Positions 33,960 through 46,324 of a DNA stretch of 64,000 bases are shown here, in pieces (within the stretch, counting starts at the first letter, position 1; each line of letters starts with the position of its first letter). Source of the stretch: Paguma larvata (lineage: Eukaryota > Chordata > Mammalia > Carnivora > Viverridae); NCBI GenBank assembly GCA_030068075.1, contig CM057841.1, forward strand, positions 5,713,565 to 5,777,564, given 5' to 3'. The notes beneath the pieces are model-generated. The model saw nothing but the letters and a program-made list of their open reading frames with translations. It did no database searches and was not told where the DNA came from. The position numbers and the translations under genes were made by a program.

Positions 33960-34620
33960 CAAGAGTTGGAGCGCAAGAATGACCAGGAATTGCAGATGGG
34001 GTCAGGTCTAAGTGTGACCCTGACACATAACCAGATGTAAAAGTTTTTTGATATATTCCAAACTCGGCACTTGCTTTAGATATGACGAATTTATTGGGAT
34101 TTCTAAAGTTTTCATCCCTCTCAACCTTTGATCAGTGATAACTTAGGCTCATCTAACTGCTTAAATCCCAACCAGAAAAACTGTGGGGTGGGCAATTTCC
34201 TCTTACTGTCCCTGAAAGAAAGATACCCCTGGCTTAGTCCCTAATTGTGTCTCTACAGTAAGTACTTTGATGAAAGAAATGAGATAGGACTTGATTTGTC
34301 CACGAATGACTGCAGTTCTTAAATGGCATGCTAGTCTAGGATTCATCAAGATTCACAGAACTTTTAGAGACTCAGTTCACCTTTTTTAGTTTTAAATTTT
34401 TGGGTGTCTTTCTTCTCACGTAGATTGTAAATTTTTACACATTCCCATTTAATTATAGTTAGATTCTATTTTAGGCATTGCTTACTAAGTATTTGCCATA
34501 ATTCTTGTAAGAAATACACATACTTCTCAATGGTTTATTTGTGTGTCCAGTACACATTTGATAGAGCAGTGAGTAAAACATGACACCTCAAATTCTCTGT
34601 TTATGTTTATTATTCTTCTG
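33960..34620 (+). repeat. Local repeated module, second half copy
   Basis: Aligns with 48.99-49.45 kb: tgtgaccctgac (34014 and 49045), cctaattgtgtctctac (34238, like cctaattgtgcctctaa at 49263), aaatgagata/aaatgagatg, and attcacagaac (34349 and 49368). Same strand in both places. Confidence 0.55.
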
Positions 34621-35755
34621 GCTACTCTAAATGATCTCTTTAACTCTCCAAGCTGATATCGATCAATGCGCTCATGAATGAAAAAGAATCACCTTTTGGA
34701 GACAATATCCTCAGAGTGACCAAGGTTCCAGCACAAACACATGTGTAATGGCTTCTAGCTCTTCTCAGACTTATATGACTTGTTAAATTTCATTGAAGTC
34801 TTACATTTTTGCACCCTTCACTGATGTTTCTCCAGAGCTGTCTGCCACTATCTTTAAAGAACTACATAAACATTATGAACACTCTGTAATTTCTATTTCA
34901 CTCCTGTCTTTCTGAGAGAATCTGAATTCCCCTGCAGAACTTTCCCTTCATTAATAGCAGAAATGATCGTCATTTCCCAGCAAGCGATGTGCTCCTGCAG
35001 TTCAGGCGCTCACTTCCTCTTGGGATTTTGATATCCCCTTAATATTGGGGTTCAGATGGCCACCTTTGCACTCGAGCTCCCAGTGTGAAAACTGCAGCCG
35101 CTGCCCTATACCAAAACAGCATTTGTTTAATTGCTCTCCCTTTGAGACACACGTCAGATTCCTGAATTGAGTTGAATATGGGGAAAGAAATATCCTACGG
35201 ATTAAACAGTGTTCCTCACTGGGTAGGACACAATCACAGTATTCAGGTGGGAGAGGAGTTTTCTGTGGGATCTAGAGGCAAGGCTTCGCCCTTGTCCAGT
35301 TGCTTCAGGGCAGCCCCACATCCCTCTTCTTTCTGTTATGAACCTGCCCACTCTTTTCCTCTTGTTATAGACCGAATGTACTGAAACTCACAAAACTGAC
35401 GCTATTGCTTGACGTTATGACATGCATATGAAGAAGAATACGATAATATTGATTACTTTACAGCTAAGAATGTACATGTTTTTATGTCGAAATGACTTTA
35501 TGGAATGATACGTGCATTTGTATCAGTAGCAGCCTTTGGTAGCACCTAAAATATTTTTGTTTTCGGGAGCCTGCTGAGCTTCATGGAGTCTGAAATCATG
35601 CATCTAAGAACTTTTGGAGATCACTTGCAGACGGCACTCCCATAAATGTGCAAATGTGCGTAAATCCCTTAAGGAAGCTTCTGGGACCTTCCGACCTCTC
35701 GCAGAACCTGAGCCTTAGGGGTGGTTTGGTGGGGAGCACCTTCGCCAGCGCCTCT

Positions 35756-35864
35756 CCTACATTACCCAGAGGGCTCCGCGCCGAGAGGAAGTGGGTTGAG
35801 CCAATGAAGGCCCAAGATAAGAGCTCTTCCGTGCGTTTACAGCGCTTCGGGCGGGACTTCCGGC
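35756..35864 (+). promoter_or_regulatory. Unit 3 ZNF promoter: ZNF143-like, CCAAT and GC/ETS elements
   Basis: cctacattacccagagg at 35756-35772 (ZNF143/Staf-like), a CCAAT box at 35801-35805, and GGGCGGGACTTCCGGC at 35849-35864. Spacing between the CCAAT box and the GC/ETS block is 48 bp, against 49 in unit 2 and 47 in unit 1. CpG-rich and without a TATA box. Confidence 0.75.
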
Positions 35865-36086
35865 ACCCTGGTTGTGGAGGTCAGTTTGGGTGTTCCTTGG
35901 TCTGCTTCAGCTCCGTCACACATGCTCCGGACCGTGGCGACTGACCCGGAAGGGGCGAGAGGAGGCGCCGTCCCGCCGCGCAGACTGGGGTTCGTGGCTT
36001 CACGACGACACGCCGCGTCCACAGAGTCCCGCGGCGGGCTGCCCCGCGGCTGGGCCAGGACAGGGACCGCCGGCCCACAGAGTCCG

Positions 36087-36119
36087 ATGGCGGCAGCCGT
36101 GCGCAGGGACACGGCTCAG
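36087..36119 (+). CDS. ZNF unit 3, coding exon 1
   Basis: Encodes MAAAVRRDTAQ and ends at a donor (cag|gtaacg) in phase 0, 33 nt as in unit 2. Intron 1 is 36120-38987. Confidence 0.8.
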
Positions 36120-37082
36120 GTAACGTGCGGCCCTGGGCCCTCCACGCCCGCCCCCCACCCAGACCCTCAAGGCCCGAGCGCGGATCACCTGCTCGCGTCC
36201 CTGTGGCCCAGGGCGCAGTGTCCGGGCCGGGGAGACGCCCGTCGGCGGGGACCCCTTGTCTGAGCGCCGGCGTGAGGGGGTGCGGGAGCGGGCTGCAAGG
36301 GAGTGGCCGGCAGGTGCAAGGCTGGAGGGGGGCCCAGGACGGGAGGATTCGGAGATGTGGGGTCCGCCCTCTGCCCTCAGGAGACACAGGGTGTGCGGCG
36401 GGGTCACGGGGAACTGGCGGGCCGAGGTGTGGTAGGGGCGCTGGCACCCATGGATGGTTGTGAAGAGAAGAGGGATACGGCCTGATTTAGGGTGTTAAAA
36501 GTTTTCCAGGAGCTGCTCAGGGAGAGCCGACTAGAATCGGGGTGATGAGGACAGCGAGGCACAGGGAGGTGAGTCTAAGCGCACAGCACTGGGAACGGAA
36601 GCGCTGAGGACTGAAATGCACAGTTTAGTCTTTCAACCCAAGGTCTGGCCTCCAGGGCTGGACAGAGATATACGGGAGGTTCGGGCAGGTTGAAATACGC
36701 CGTGGTCCCAGCCTCCGTGGCAGCGTCTGTCCGTAGGTCCCCGTGGCTGAAGTAGCACTCGTGGAACCTACACGGTGAAGTGGAGGGTGTCCCTGGGCCC
36801 CGCTGGTTTGGATTTCACCCACATCAACTTTGGGATTGTGGTGTCCTGGGAATCTTCACCTGCCTTTCTGCCAGCCCTCTTGGTTTGGGGACCTGGGAGA
36901 AATCCCACGGCCAGCGAGTGATCTCCGAGACTCGTTCTGAATCCGGGCTGTGGGTTGTATGGAGGAGTCCTTATTTCTGGAATGGAAAGAGGTGTAGAAG
37001 GTTATCCCAGGGACAGGTACCAGCATGTGCAAGTGCTTGTTAGTGTGGGAACAGGGCACAGCATGTCTTCTTCTTTTTCTAA

Positions 37083-37273
37083 AAATTTTAAATGTTTATT
37101 AATTTTTGAGAGGGAGAGAGAGAGAGACAGAGAGAGGAGACACAGAATCGGAAGCAGGCTCCAGGCTCAGAGCTGTCAGCACAGAGCCCAATGCAGGGCT
37201 CAAACTCAGAAACAATGAGATCATGACCTGAGCTGAAGTCGGCCACCTAACCAAGTGAGCCCGCAGGCGCCCC
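37083..37273 (-). mobile_element. Felid CAN-SINE in unit 3 intron 1
   Basis: The tail at the left and head (aagtgagcccgcaggcgccc) are mutated. The flanks cttctttttct and cttctttctct are similar. The matching place in unit 2 has no SINE, so it arrived after the duplication. Confidence 0.9.
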
Positions 37274-38987
37274 ACCTTTCTTCTTTCTCTTAGGAACAAA
37301 GAGCAGGGGGATTGAAGTTTGTCTTGGAAATGGCTGCCTGAGAAGTTGGGCAATTATAGTGGACGTAGTGGGAGATTTGAAGCAGGGGAGGGAGATGATC
37401 GTACCCAGGTCCAAAGAGGCTCCATTGGGTTGTAGAGTGGAAAACAGACTTTGGGGGCGAGGGAGGAGGAAGGATGACCAGGGACTAGGGTACTGGAATA
37501 GTCCAGGTGAGTGTCCGTGGACCAGAGTGGTGGCTGTGGAGGTAGGAGAAGTGGTTGGACTCTGGATCCATTTTTCAAGAGGGACTGACTTCGAGGGTGA
37601 TAGAGAGAAAGGAAGGGGTCAGGGACGACCCTAAAATTTTGGTCTTAGCAGCAAGAAGGGTGGAAGTTCTATCAACTGAAATGGGAAAATCTGTCACTGG
37701 GGATAGCGGGAGCTTTGTTTCTGGCCATGTTAAGATTCTGAGATACTTCAGAGAGCAAATGAGTGGTGGCATCGAGTGGGCAGGTGGACACAGGTCTGGA
37801 AATCTGGGGTGGGGCTTAGGATGGAGGCACCCAAAAGTGGTGGCTAGTGTATGTACCAGGCTGTGGATAGTATTTAGAAGATGGAATTAGGGTCATGGCA
37901 GTAATTTATTATCAGGTAAGAAAGAAGAGTAAGAGTTCTGAGGACCAGATCTATTGCTTGGGCACCTGGTTGGGGGTTAGGAGTATCATAAATACAGATG
38001 TAGGAGAGAAATAGCCACAAAGAGAGTATGTGGGAAGGATGGTCTTGGCAGGTGACCAAGACTTCCAAGGAAAGAGCAGATCTGAGACAGATATGGAGGC
38101 ATAGGATTAATTGAGATAAGATGGGTTTACTATGATTTTGTGGTGAGCTTTGGTGGGTTCTGGGGGTTTTGCTGGTGGGTAAGGTCTGGGACAAAGTGGT
38201 CATCTGTGAGAATCACTATGCCTTGTTCCAGTATGGCTGGGCTTTGAATGAGAGTTAGGTGGAAAGAGGACGGTTGTGGCTGCTGAGGGGACAGCAAGTG
38301 CGGCACAAAAGTGGAAGAGGGCCACGGGTATCTGAAATTCGCATATGGTTCTGTGTGACTGAGGTTGAAGCAAGAATCAGAGATAGGTGGACAGGCCTTC
38401 AAAGCAGCATCCAGGGCTACCCCTGCTGTTGGGGTTCATCAGAAGTCTGGGGGTAGTACAGGATCCTCTTTGAATTTGCCAAGTTCTTTCTGGATGCCAT
38501 GAACCAGGTAACCTGGAGCAAGTCCAGGGAGATGCATATGGTGTGGGGCAGGGAGTTGGCAGTGGCTGTGGGGATGCAACTGTGGGGTCTAAAGATGGGA
38601 GAGGGGTGCGTGTGGAGAGAGGGAGTGTGAATTGATAGTCCTGGGTCCTGGTACTGGAGACTTAAGGGTGATGGGTGACCCTAAGTATTACTGTGAGGCA
38701 TGTAAATGAAGGACTCCAGGGAAGTGCATGGCAGGAAAAGATGCGGTCCTGTAATCCTCAGGCATGTTCCTGAGCGTAGATGGCATCTCTCTGCCTACCT
38801 GCCTGCACTTGTTGAGGGCTGGGCACATTGGTTAGTAGAACCGTGAGGAAAGAGCAGAACCAAAAGAACCTGGTTTCTCTGCTGAGGTGGGGAGCTTGGG
38901 AAGAGGATGGGCATGGGGTAGATGTGTGGGTTTGGATTGTGGTCCTCAGGAGGGAAGCTGTGGTTTCATCTGTCCCCAATATGATAG

Positions 38988-39224
<237 letters not shown>

Positions 39225-40416
39225 TAGTTCCCTGGGTAGGTGCTGTTGTTGCTATGACTGGGCAGTACTGCCGTCTTCTCTCCCTGCTACGCCAGTACCC
39301 ACTGCCCTGAATCCTAGTAGGAAAGGGTTCTGGGTAATCCTTCTAGGCAGTCTTGGCCATCAGCCGCATGGACCCTGCCTGGCTGGCCCCTTCCCTGGCT
39401 GGGTGGTTTCTCCAGATCCATGATACCTACTTACCTCAGGTTTTGTAGCCTTCTGACAGTTCTGCATGCCTGTATGTGCCAGGAATTGCTGTCCCTGACA
39501 CGGATACTGCTTACATGCATGACGAGCTTTCTTCAGATCTTTGAGGTTCTTTTTGTAACGTTCAGTTTTCTTTGCTTTGTTATGTCATAAGCTGTTCTGG
39601 GCTGGTACTGGCCATTTCCCTGTCCTGTCTTCCCTTAGGACTTGTGTTATCCTAGTCCCGTGTAGTTCCTCAGTGAGGGATGTTGGGGAGAGTTCCGGGT
39701 GCTGCACAGAATAAATACCACTCCCGCCATGGGAGGAGAGGCTGGAGGGGGCCTGGCCCTACTGAGCGGCAGCTGAGGGAAGACATGCCATCTGGACAGA
39801 GTTCACATAATACCAGCATCCTGTTCGAACCGGTGTTTTGATGCCATTTCCATTGGCCACACTTCATTTCCACCTTTTCTGCCTTGTTATTGATACTTTG
39901 CCAGTTTGTCGTTTTTACTCTGACTTCTGGCCTCTGGCTGCTCCCAGCTTCCTTGCATTTATCTGCTGCCCATTCCTTTCCACTGCTGCCTTTGCAGTGT
40001 TCCCACCATTGGATTGTGCATAGCAGGTGGTGAGCACATATCCTCAAATGTCCTTGAACACCAGCTACTCACTGGCAATCTGACTCTTCTGTTCCTAGAC
40101 CAAAACTTCTTCACAATACACAAATGTGAGCAGCCGCCCTCCTGGGGGTCTTTCAGAGGAGCAGGTTGGAACACCCCCCCACCGCTCCCCACTGTGCTGC
40201 ATTCCATTCTTCCTCCTCCCATCTTGCGAGGCTTCCCTGCTTTCTCTTACCTTTTAGAACCCAGTACTGCAAAGCAGCCCCTTCCTCATCTTGCCTCCCA
40301 GCTCCTTCATCCTGAAAACAACTTCATGCATTCATTCTTGGGTGTGTCAGGCACATATTTGTAACTGGGTAAACTGCTATACAGTGTGTAGTTGACAAGT
40401 ATTTCTCTGTTTTCAG

Positions 40417-41726
40417 ATTGTTTGTGTGGCATAGAGAATGAGGAGGCCCCTTGTGGACAGAATGCTTCTCTGGGAAGATCACCACCAATCAGGACTTCGG
40501 GGCCAAATCTATCCACCCAGAAGGTTCATCTCTGTGAGATGTGTTTTCCTGTCAGGAAGGATATTTGGTACCTGGCTGAGCAGCGAGGAGCACATACTGG
40601 GCAGATATCCTACACATGTGTGGCATGTGGGAAACAATCCTGTATCAGCGCAGATCTTCACCAACACCAGAATGAGCACAGTGGGAAAAAGCCCTATAGC
40701 AAGGACATGGACCGGCCTTCCTTTGGGAAGAACTATAGAGGCCATTCATTAGAGAAGCCTTTCACCTGTGGGGAGGTTGAGAAGGACTTCCTGGCCAGTG
40801 TGGGTCTTCTCCAGCATCAGGCCACTCGCAAGCCAGTACTGAGTATACACAGCAGTGCTAAGTGTGAGGAAGCCTTTTGTGGTGGGAAAAGTTCTTATAG
40901 ATGCGGCGAATGTGGAAAAGGCTTCCTTCGCAAACGTACTCTTGTTCTGCACCAGAGAATTCACACTGGAGGACTGTTTGAGTGCAGCGACTGTGGGAAA
41001 ACCTTCAGCTACAAGCATACATTTGTTCAGCATAAGACAGTCCACAGTGGAGTAAAGCCTTTTGAGTGCAGTGAATGTGGAAAGGCCTTCAGGTTCAAGT
41101 ATAAACTTGTTCGGCACCACCGTACTCACACTGGAGAAAGGCCTTATGTGTGTAGTGAATGTGGGAAAGCTTTTGGGTGCAAATCCAAACTTGTTCGGCA
41201 CCAGAGAATTCACACCGGAGCAAGGCCTTATAAATGTGCTGAATGTGGCAAATTCTTTAGACAAAGCTCCAACCTTGTTCAACATCAGAGAATTCACACT
41301 GGAGCAAGGCCTTATGAATGTGGCGAATGTGGAAAGTCTTTTAGCCAAAGCTCTATCCTCACCCAGCACCAGAGAGTTCACACTGGAGAAAGGCCACATG
41401 AGTGCAGCGTATGTGGGAAAGCCTTTAGCCATATCTCCGGTCTCAGTCAGCACCAGAGAGTTCACACGGGAGTAAGGCCATATGAGTGCAGCGAATGTGG
41501 GAAAGCCTTTAGACGAAGCTCCAACCTCAGTCAGCATCAGAGAGTTCACACGGGAGAAAGGCCATATGAATGTAGTGAATGTGGGAAATCCTTTACCCAA
41601 AGCATCAGCCTCATTGTACATCGGAGACTTCACACTGGAGAAAGGCCTTATAAGTGCAGTGAATGTGGGAAATCCTTTAGCCACAACTGCAACCTCATTC
41701 AACACCACAAATGTCACACTAGATAA
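40417..41726 (+). CDS. ZNF unit 3, C2H2 zinc-finger exon (KRAB zinc-finger protein)
   Basis: The acceptor (ctgttttcag) ends at 40416. With exons 1 and 2 the frame is open for a predicted 489-residue nuclear repressor. The exon opens [14 protein letters not shown], the same spacer as unit 2. One degenerate finger with the core Phe replaced by Ser ([10 protein letters not shown]...) follows. Ten canonical fingers occupy about residues 214-487. Contact residues (-1,2,3,6) are RRTL, YHTQ, FYKR, CSKR, QSNQ, QSIQ, HSGQ, RSNQ, QISV and HCNQ, none shared with unit 2. The frame ends ...KCHTR at TAA, which looks like a nonsense change (GAA to TAA) in a TGE linker. A SINE begins 8 bp later. It belongs to the ZNF671/ZNF211/ZNF776-like group; no exact orthologue is claimed. 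Confidence 0.88.
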
Positions 41727-41733
41727 AGGCCTC

Positions 41734-41944
41734 GGGGCGCCTGGGTGGCTCAGTCGATTAAGCATCCAACTTCAGCTCAGGTCATGATCTCAGGGTTTGT
41801 AAGTTCGAGCCCCACAAGCTGTGCTGACAGCTCGGAGCCTGGAGCCTGCCTCGGAATCTGTGTCTCATTCTCTCTCTGCCTCTCCTCTACTTGTGCTCTG
41901 TCTCTCAAAAATAAATATAAAAATTTAAAAATTAAAAAAAAAAA
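41734..41944 (+). mobile_element. Felid CAN-SINE at the end of the unit 3 coding exon
   Basis: Head at 41734, A-rich tail to 41944. The weak flank pair is aaaggcctc and aaagaccgc. It lies in the terminal exon, in sense orientation, and separates the live array from its ghost fingers. Confidence 0.94.
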
Positions 41945-41959
41945 GACCGCAGGAGCACA

Positions 41960-42115
41960 GCCAACACAAGAAAGTTTTCATTTAACAGTCTGCTCTGACT
42001 TAACACCAAAAACTTCACAGCCCACATAAGTTTTATGCATTAGCAAATGTGGAAAAACGTTCAGCCAAAGATCTAAACTCATTCAGCATGATAAGGAAAT
42101 TCTACATAAGATAAT
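41960..42115 (+). pseudogene. Two ghost zinc fingers in unit 3 3' UTR
   Basis: After the SINE, degraded finger text continues: agttttcatttaacagtctg... to cttaacaccaaaaacttcac, then agcaaatgtggaaaaacgtt, the tcagccaaag helix start and cattcagcat. The array was once at least two fingers longer. Confidence 0.7.
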
Positions 42116-42624
42116 GGCCTTAAACCTTCAGCAGATGTGCTCTTTGTTCAGCGTGACAACACTAGAGAGCCCCTGTGCGGAGCCATCTGTGGTGTATTCC
42201 AGTTGTGAGAAGTTTTCAGGAGCTGCATTTCATATTCTGACCTGCTCAGACCTTGCCAGAATTATGTCACTGCCAGGTGGTGGTAGAAGTCACGTTGCCT
42301 CTGACACCTGGCAGGTCCTCACGGCATACGCACCTCCATGTGCTCAGAGAAGACAGCTGTTTGCACTCTGCCTCCCATTCTCTGGTGGCAATCATAGTCC
42401 CGATTCCCTGGGGGGGTTCTCATTCCCTTCCTTCTGACTAGTTATGGCAGGGACCTGACCCACTTTTTGCCCAAAGGACCCAGTCTAGGAACTGCTGGTA
42501 GTTTATAAAGTTTTACCTTCTTCATGGCATTATTGGTGTTATGCAATATTTTTTTTGGATTTTCCAACCTCCATTCACTGATCTGGGACCTGTGTGTCTC
42601 ACATTTGCTCTAGTTTGTGCAATA

Positions 42625-42630
42625 ATACAA
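42625..42630 (+). terminator. Variant polyadenylation signal AATACA of ZNF unit 3 (candidate)
   Basis: Occupies the same place in the conserved gtttgtgcaataata block as the AATAAA of unit 2. AATACA is a known weaker variant. Downstream AATAAA hexamers in aaaaaataaataaatatt (about 42816-42826) are an alternative. Confidence 0.45.
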
Positions 42631-44000
42631 GTTTTATTAAGTGACCTTTAATCTTAAGATTTTTGTTTATTGTGCGGGGTTTATTGTGCGAATTGGGCAC
42701 TGCCATTGTGGAGAGGTAGACAGCTTTCTCGAGGTCCTCATGGGGACAGTATAATGTCAGAGACTACCACTCACTATAGTTTTTACTTTATCTGCATTTC
42801 TGTTTGGTTTGAAAAAATAAATAAATATTTGGTGTTTGTCCCTACTTCCTAGCACAGAGGTTCTAAAACCCTTGGAATTTCCTGAGTGATAGACTGTCTT
42901 TTGTATGATGGTGAAATGACTCAAGATGGAGGCCAATAAAGGAACTTCAGGAGAGGGGCTGGTCACCAGATACTAGAGGGTTTGAATTTTAAGCCCTACC
43001 CTTGACATCTGGGGAGGGGAAGGAGCTAGAGATTGAGTTCATTCATCAATGGTCAGTGATTTAGTCAACCATGCCTGTATAATGACACCTTGTTTAAAAC
43101 CCCTAAACACTAAGGGTTCACACCATCCAACCAGGAGAGGAGTACCAACTGATTCCACTGGGATGGAGGTTCTCGTGCTTGGGTCCTTATGGAATTCACC
43201 CTTTATACCTCTTTCTCTGGTTGTTGACTTGTGTCCTTTATAATAGGCTAGTAGTAAGTATAGCATTTTCCTGAGTTCTGTGAGTTATTCTAGCAAATTA
43301 TCAAACCTGAGTGGGGACTCCAGGCAACACCAAATTTGTAGTCAGCCTGGCAGTAGTGGGGTAGTCTGGGGTCCCCATTTGTGGCTGGCATCTGAAGAGA
43401 CAGTTGTAGGATGGAGCCCTTAACCTGTGGGGTTAAGTATCAAAATTGAATTGAACACCCAGTTGGTGTTGGAATGATGTATTTGGTATCAGAAAAAGCC
43501 AGACTGCCTACAGCTTTCTAAGAAAGACTGCAGGTATCTGGTCCTAATTTGTGGCCTGGAAGCCAGGATTTTTTGTAGGACCAAATATAGCCCTGAGGAG
43601 GGCACAGTTGTGATAACCAACAATGCTTTTGGGAGTGAAAAGGCTAGGACATGATAATTTCTCCCAGTCATAGTGATAGAAATCAGCAGCGTTTGACTTA
43701 TGCTTGAACATGACATTATTAAGGCCCGATTATCTAAAATGAATTAGGAAAATACAAAGTGCTTAATCTTTCTCTGAAATCATTGAGATACATGAGTATT
43801 AAAACCAGTTTCAAAAGTTCTCATCAATAATTACCATTAAGCTAAGATTTCAACTTAAGGCTTATCTCTACATGAAATTTTATTGAGACCATTGATGGTG
43901 ACTTCCTCATTGCACAACATCCACCTACTTTTTTATCAGCCCAGAGAACCTTTGCACTCTCCATGTTCCATTTGCTCAGACACCATCTCAAAAACAGCGC

Positions 44001-44084
44001 CTCACTAGTTCTCTTTTGTTTTAAGTAGAACGCATATTGCATCTCACTAGTTCTCTTTTGTTTTAAGTAGAACGCATATTGCAT
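44001..44084. repeat. Perfect 42-bp tandem duplication
   Basis: The 42-bp unit beginning ctcactagttctcttttg occurs twice without a mismatch (44001-44042, 44043-44084). This suggests recent replication slippage. Confidence 0.95.
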
Positions 44085-44441
44085 CGCTGAGCTAGAGGTC
44101 TAAGGTGTTTTTTTACTGGGTTTTTTTTTTTGCCCCAAATCTGCAATCTTTAAGCTGACATCCAGATGCTAAGGGCTTCTTGAAATCTTAACTTTGTCAC
44201 TAACTGCACTTCTGTTGTGTAGCCTCATTAGCATCTTCAGGGTGTGTCATAGGCTATTTGTAGCAGAGTACATAGTTCCTACTTAGGATTCCAGTGGGAA
44301 CTTTCCTTACAGCAAAACCACTAGATCCAAACAATTAGGGAAGTGTACTTGCCCTCTACCCCAATGACCCTTGGCTCAGTGGCACATGGCAGCCATTCAC
44401 ATCATGAAGCATAAGCTGGCCACAGATAGAGGGGAAAGCCC

Positions 44442-44511
44442 TCTGGGGTCACAAACACATTCTCTACCATTAGATGTTTGTGCCATCTGGGGTCACAAAC
44501 ACATTCTCTAC
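44442..44511. repeat. 44-bp-spaced tandem duplication
   Basis: tctggggtcacaaacacatt plus ctcta recurs at 44442 and 44486. The second half of the unit is diverged or incomplete. Confidence 0.85.
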
Positions 44512-45005
44512 TATTTAGAGACTTGTAACTCCCTGTGCCTCATCAGTCACTGCTCTAACATTCCACTGTTGCCATGGGCTAAAAAAGACTGAATTTTGAT
44601 TACTTACTAGACTTGTTGCCACCGCTTTCAAACTTCACATCATTGAGCTGGGGAATCCAGATAATGGAGGATTTCTCTTCTATCCTGAATTGTCCTAATA
44701 ATTACCTATAAAGAGGTCAATCTATCTATTCAAAGAGCTGACGTTTTGATCTGTCACTTAAAAGTTTCCCAAAGCCTGGCCAAGGACCTTACCTGCATCC
44801 TCCAGCTGTCCTCTATGCCAGCAGCTCCTTTTCCTCTCCTCTTAACTTGCCTGTCCATCTTGGTGTTCCTGGCTCAGTATATTTACGAAAATCTCAAGAG
44901 TGCCAAATAAATCAATTTTTAACTTTGTAAAATGCTTCCAGGATTACTTTTATCTATGTTCATATTCTGCCACCTTTATACAGAGACTATAAAATCATTA
45001 TTTGG

Positions 45006-45226
45006 GGGTCGCCTGGGTGGCTCAGTCAGTTAAGCATCCGACTTCGACTCACGTCATGATCTCAGGGTTCGTGAGTTTGAGCCCTGCATTGGGCTCTGCG
45101 CTAACAGCTCACAGCCTGGAGCCAGCTTCGGATTCTGTGTCTCCCTTTCTCTCTGCCCCTCCCCCACTCATGCTCTGTCTGTCTCTGTCTCTCTCTCTCT
45201 AAAATATATAAACATTAAAGAAAAAG
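45006..45226 (+). mobile_element. Felid CAN-SINE
   Basis: Perfect 15-bp duplication aaaatcattatttgg at 44991-45005 and 45227-45241. Confidence 0.96.
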
Positions 45227-45244
45227 AAAATCATTATTTGGTAT

Positions 45245-46080
45245 CATTTGACAACATCTTCTGCCTCCTAAATCTAAAACAATTCTCTTATGGGCTCCCT
45301 ATGTTGAAATGGAAATGACGCGTCCCCTCAATGCAGGGTCATTTCTTCCATTATTGACACTTAAGGGTGACCTCCCCATGTCTTAATTTTTGAGGGGTTT
45401 TGTTTTTGGTTTATCAGATCTCTTGACTGACAAATTCATCCCTCACTGATCTTCAGTCTCTTAATCTCCTTTACAAAAATCATCAGTAAAATTCGTGTAC
45501 TTCATAAACAAACTACCCTTTACTCTGAACTAGTACATTTTCTTTTCTAGCTTTGCTCTCCCTCATCCTTTATGGCTAAACTTTCACAAGCATTTTCTCT
45601 CTTTTTGTTTGTTATTTCAACTCCTGTGTGTTCTCTACTCATTCGTATGAAAGTTTCCATCTTCACAACTCCATCATCATTAATGAATTTATAAATGCAT
45701 TAGCGTTTAAATTTAAATTTAAAATTTTCCTTAAGGTTTTTTTTCAGCAGCTTTTGGCACCACGGGGTTTTTGTTGTTTTGTATTTTTAACTGAATATGC
45801 TGGCTTATGGGGGAAAAATGCATTCTCTTAGCATTGTAATGAATGAGGGTCCAATCAACAGTCATTTCTTAATCCGTGTGTGTGGCTTTTGGTGACCTTG
45901 TGCAATGGCATGATTATAAATAATATAATGATAAGCTCAAAACTTTAAAGTGTGTATCTCCATTGAAAAGTCCAGTGATTACCTATCTAATGATCTGTTT
46001 GCAACCTATTCCTGGACATCTAGTAGACATGACAGACTCCACACTTAAACTTCTCTGAGCTCTTGTTTAAAAAATTTTTT
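45245..46080. other. AT-rich spacer
   Basis: No gene, regulatory signal or confidently named repeat. Confidence 0.4.
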
Positions 46081-46084
46081 TTCG

Positions 46085-46310
46085 GGGCCCCTGAGAGGCT
46101 CAGTTGTTTGAGCGTCCGACTTCGGCTCAGGTCATGATCTCACTGTCCGTGGGTTTGAGCCCCGCATCGGGCTCTGTGCTGACAGCTCAGAGCCTGCTTC
46201 GGATTCTGTGTCTCCCTCTCTCTGCCCCTCCCCCACTCATGCTCTGTCTCTCTCTGTCTCAAAAATAAATAAACATTAAAAAAATTTTTTTAAAAATAAA
46301 AGAAATAAAA
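46085..46310 (+). mobile_element. Felid CAN-SINE
   Basis: The head is mutated (ggggcccctgagaggctcag). The A/T-rich tail extends into a taaaaataaaag stretch. Confidence 0.93.
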
Positions 46311-46324
46311 TTTTTTTCAATAAA

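Larger units (their letters stand above)
43700..44990. other. Spacer with two short exact or near-exact tandem duplications
   Basis: Apart from the duplications at 44001-44084 and 44442-44511, nothing with coding or repeat identity is seen. Confidence 0.4.

Noticed and set aside
40749..41765. 338-residue open frame on the minus strand opposite the unit 3 finger array
   Set aside because: The 84-bp periodicity and codon bias of zinc-finger arrays keep the antisense frame open; the same appears opposite unit 2. It has no independent gene features.
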